DNA from: Chloroflexota bacterium
GTDB lineage: Bacteria > Chloroflexota > Dehalococcoidia > Lucifugimonadales > Lucifugimonadaceae
Length of the DNA: 64,000 nucleotides
Reading direction: 5' to 3'
Assembly (NCBI GenBank): GCA_027624075.1
Contig: JAQBUH010000004.1
Location: 1-64,000, forward strand
A program made the position numbers and the translations under genes. Below are positions 61,746-64,000 of this stretch, in pieces. A model generated the notes under the pieces. That model searched no databases, was not told the origin of the DNA, and was given only the letters and a program-made list of their open reading frames with translations. Positions within the stretch are counted from its first letter, which is position 1. Each line of letters begins with the position of its first letter.

Positions 61746-63746
61746 ATGATGCGAGGCGGACACGGAAACGGGGTCGGCATGAACGCGTCCATCCTTGACG
61801 GGACATCGGACGCGCCCAGGCGAAAACTGCGCCAGGGCACCCTGCGCCGGGTGCTACGTCTCTACGAGCCATACAGGTGGCAGCTCACCACCGTCATTGT
61901 GCTGGTTCTCGTCACAGCCGGTCTCGGAATCGTCACACCGCTGCTTATCAAGCGGTTGATCGACGATACGATTCCGAACAACAACCGGTCTGAGCTTGTG
62001 TGGCTCGTCGGCATAATGATCGGCGTAACGGCCGCCAGCGGGGCGTTCAACCTGCTCCAGGCATACCTGAACACCGGCGTCGGGCTCAGCGTCATGCGGG
62101 ATCTGCGCAGGCGCGTCTACAGCCACCTGCAGAAACTCTCACTCTCGTTCTTCACGCGCACCCGGACAGGCGACATCCAGTCCCGCGTCTCGAACGACGT
62201 GGCATCTACCGAGCTTGTGCTCACAGACACAATCAGCAACGTGGTGTCGAACTCGGCGGTCGTCATCTCTTCGGTGATCGCCATGCTCTTACTCTCATGG
62301 CAGCTGTCGCTCGTTTCGCTGGCCGTTGTGCCAATCTTTGCGTTCTTTACGGTGCGCGTCGGAAGGAAGCGGAGAAGGCTGACCGGCGAGTCGCAGCGGG
62401 CGCTGTCAGAATTGACAGCCCGGACCGGAGAGACGCTTTCTGTCTCTGGGGTGATGCTGGCAAAGACCTTTGGCCGCGAGCAGGAGCAGATGGAGCGGTT
62501 CGAGGCGGACAATGACCGCCTGACCGAGATCTCAATCAGGCGGCAGATGACGGGGCGCAGCTTCTTCGTTGTCGTCCAGACGTTCTTCACAATGGCGCCG
62601 GCGCTTGTGTGGCTGGCCGGCGGCCTGATCATCGCAGGCGCCGTGCCGGACGAGTCCACGGTGACCATCGGCGAGATTGTGGCGTTCACCACTATCCAGG
62701 TGCGCGTGCTGTTCCCGCTGTCAGGGCTGCTGAACCGCGGCGTGGACGTGACGAGCTCGCTGGCGCTGTTCGACCGTATCTTCGAGTATCTCGACATACC
62801 GCCTCGGATCAACGACCCTGAGCAGCCTGTCGAGTTGCCGCTGGACAGGGTGCGCGGCGATGTCCGTTTTGCCGATGTGACGTTCAGATACCCTGCGGAC
62901 GAGTTGCCGCGCGCGGCGGCAGCCGCAATGCAGAACGGGGCGTCACCAGCCAGTGGCCGCGGCGGACGGGGACGCGGGCCCGAAGATGGCGGTGAGCGGC
63001 AACCGTCTGAGAGGCAATCCATAGACGAGCCGCTCGACGCGTCGTTCCGGCTCGGCCCGGTCTCCTTCGAGGCGAAGCCGGGGACGCTCACCGCTCTTGT
63101 AGGTCCGAGCGGGTCCGGTAAGACGACGACCGGTTATCTGCTGTCGCGGCTGTACGACCCTGACACCGGCTCGATCAAGATCGATGGTGTGGACATTCGC
63201 GACCTGCGGCAGCGTGACCTTGCCAGGATGATCGGAGTTGTCTCACAGGACTCTTTTCTGCTGCACACCTCCGTGAAGGAGAACCTGCGGTACGGGAAGC
63301 CCGATGCGACGGACGGTGAGCTTGTCAGAGCGGCTGAGGCGGCGCAGATCCACGACACGATCGCGGCGATGCCGCACGGCTACGACACGATCGTCGGTGA
63401 GCGAGGCTACAGACTTTCAGGTGGCGAGCGTCAGCGGATCGCTATCGCCCGCGTGATGCTGAAGGACCCGCGCGTCCTGCTGCTTGACGAGGCGACAAGC
63501 TCTCTGGACACGCTGTCTGAGAGACTCATACAACAGGCTCTCTCCAGGCTCATGGAGGGCCGCACAACGGTTGCGATAGCGCATCGTCTCTCCACCGTCA
63601 TTGCGGCGCAGCAGATCCTGGTGATGGAGGGCGGCAAAGTGCTGGAGCGAGGCACGCACGCCGCTCTGCTTGAGTCTTCAGGCCTGTACAGGCGACTGTA
63701 CGAGGAGCAGTTCATCGCTGTGCCGACGCTTGGCGCGACGACGTGA
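61746..63746 (+). CDS. ABC exporter, fused permease and ATPase (MsbA/LmrA-like half transporter)
   Basis: The 666-residue protein has a six-helix membrane domain (YRWQLTTVIVLVLVTAGLGIV first helix, LSFFTRTRTGDIQSRVSNDV coupling region), then the ATPase domain. The latter has VGPSGSGKTTTGYLLSRLYD, LSGGERQRIAIARVMLKD, VLLLDEATSSLD and the switch His in IAHRLSTV. Such homodimers export lipids, drugs or peptides. An insertion of about 45 polar, Gly/Arg-rich residues lies between the first strand of the ATPase domain (VTFRYPAD) and the segment before Walker A. ATG 61746 is preferred over the upstream frame. No partner gene is seen. Confidence 0.93.
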   Translation: MMRGGHGNGVGMNASILDGTSDAPRRKLRQGTLRRVLRLYEPYRWQLTTVIVLVLVTAGLGIVTPLLIKRLIDDTIPNNNRSELVWLVGIMIGVTAASGAFNLLQAYLNTGVGLSVMRDLRRRVYSHLQKLSLSFFTRTRTGDIQSRVSNDVASTELVLTDTISNVVSNSAVVISSVIAMLLLSWQLSLVSLAVVPIFAFFTVRVGRKRRRLTGESQRALSELTARTGETLSVSGVMLAKTFGREQEQMERFEADNDRLTEISIRRQMTGRSFFVVVQTFFTMAPALVWLAGGLIIAGAVPDESTVTIGEIVAFTTIQVRVLFPLSGLLNRGVDVTSSLALFDRIFEYLDIPPRINDPEQPVELPLDRVRGDVRFADVTFRYPADELPRAAAAAMQNGASPASGRGGRGRGPEDGGERQPSERQSIDEPLDASFRLGPVSFEAKPGTLTALVGPSGSGKTTTGYLLSRLYDPDTGSIKIDGVDIRDLRQRDLARMIGVVSQDSFLLHTSVKENLRYGKPDATDGELVRAAEAAQIHDTIAAMPHGYDTIVGERGYRLSGGERQRIAIARVMLKDPRVLLLDEATSSLDTLSERLIQQALSRLMEGRTTVAIAHRLSTVIAAQQILVMEGGKVLERGTHAALLESSGLYRRLYEEQFIAVPTLGATT

Positions 63747-63808
63747 TTACGCGCCAGTCTGGTCGCCGCGGTATTGCGATGATCGCCGGTGGGATTTAAT
63801 CTGCCGCC

Positions 63809-64000
63809 ATGACACAACAACTTCGCCCTGTAATGCTGGTCCGGCCGCCAAACGCGATCTTGCACGAAGAGTCGTTCTGGGACGAGCTCGCGGCAGCCGG
63901 AGTCCGTGAGCTAGCGCTCCAGTGGCTGTGCCTGTTGGACGACCAGGGTCCGGATAAAGGCAATATCTACCCGCAGCCAGAGGACACGCACCCACGCGGC
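63809..64000 (+). CDS. Unknown protein, start only (runs off the window)
   Basis: From ATG 63809 the frame stays open to the window end. The product begins MTQQLRPVMLVRPPNAILHE, then WDELAAAGVRELALQWLCLLDDQG. No family is recognised from this 64-residue part. Codon use is like that of the neighbours. Confidence 0.5.
   Translation, partial: MTQQLRPVMLVRPPNAILHEESFWDELAAAGVRELALQWLCLLDDQGPDKGNIYPQPEDTHPRG

Overview
The window is GC-rich bacterial chromosome, densely packed with short intergenic gaps. Three enolase-superfamily dehydratase-like paralogues, five SMP-30/gluconolactonase-type propellers, a GH4-family protein, a SelA-like PLP enzyme, a DUF951 protein and an endonuclease Q-like protein together suggest a Chloroflexota genome near the marine SAR202/Dehalococcoidia lineage. 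This placement rests on family knowledge only; no rRNA or phylogeny is available here.

Layout. 1-2050: mobile-element debris (IS6-type transposase end, a frameshifted unknown gene, tRNA-Pro plus a duplicated half tRNA). 2.0-5 kb: endonuclease Q-like gene, a zinc-ribbon microprotein, first enolase-superfamily gene. 5.1-14.5 kb: DHA2 exporter with TetR regulator, uvrB, a second MFS exporter, unknown genes, and a SufT-like/Mrp iron-sulfur pair. 14.5-19 kb: membrane zinc-ribbon protein, NAD-dependent dehydrogenase, a DsbA/FrnE oxidoreductase whose first active-site Cys codon is TGA, and a SelA-like enzyme. 19.1-19.7 kb: AT-rich foreign-looking gene with an in-frame TAG. 19.7-25.8 kb: gluconolactonase, enolase 2, lipoprotein, a repeat-rich gap, acetyl-CoA synthetase. 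26.2-31.7 kb: replication block rplI, dnaB, DnaD-domain gene, an internally duplicated DnaC-like loader, HIT protein. 32.5-42.5 kb: catabolic island (enolase 3, creatininase-like, GH4, 2-hydroxyacid dehydrogenase, two ceramidase-like genes, VOC, two gluconolactonases). 42.6-50.3 kb: methyltransferase, modABC, antiporter with an in-frame TAG, esterase, endonuclease III-like glycosylase. 50.4-58.2 kb: large surface protein, two-domain VOC gene with an in-frame TAG, PQQ-type propeller lipoprotein, two gluconolactonases separated by a tandem repeat array. 58.3-64 kb: haloacid dehalogenase, pyrF-DUF951, bifunctional nuclease-like gene, tRNA-Gln, tRNA-Glu, ABC exporter, and a truncated gene.

The genes suggest an aerobic or microaerobic heterotroph specialised in sugar acids and related oxidised organics: lactonases open lactones, enolase-superfamily enzymes dehydrate acids, dehydrogenases process the 2-oxo or 2-hydroxy products, and acetyl-CoA synthetase feeds central metabolism. 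The most notable observations are the probable selenocysteine codon in the DsbA-family gene (missed by ordinary gene calling), the tandemly duplicated helicase loader in the dnaB operon, three otherwise open genes each broken by one TAG codon, and a ceramidase-like pair in which one partner has lost its metal-binding motifs.
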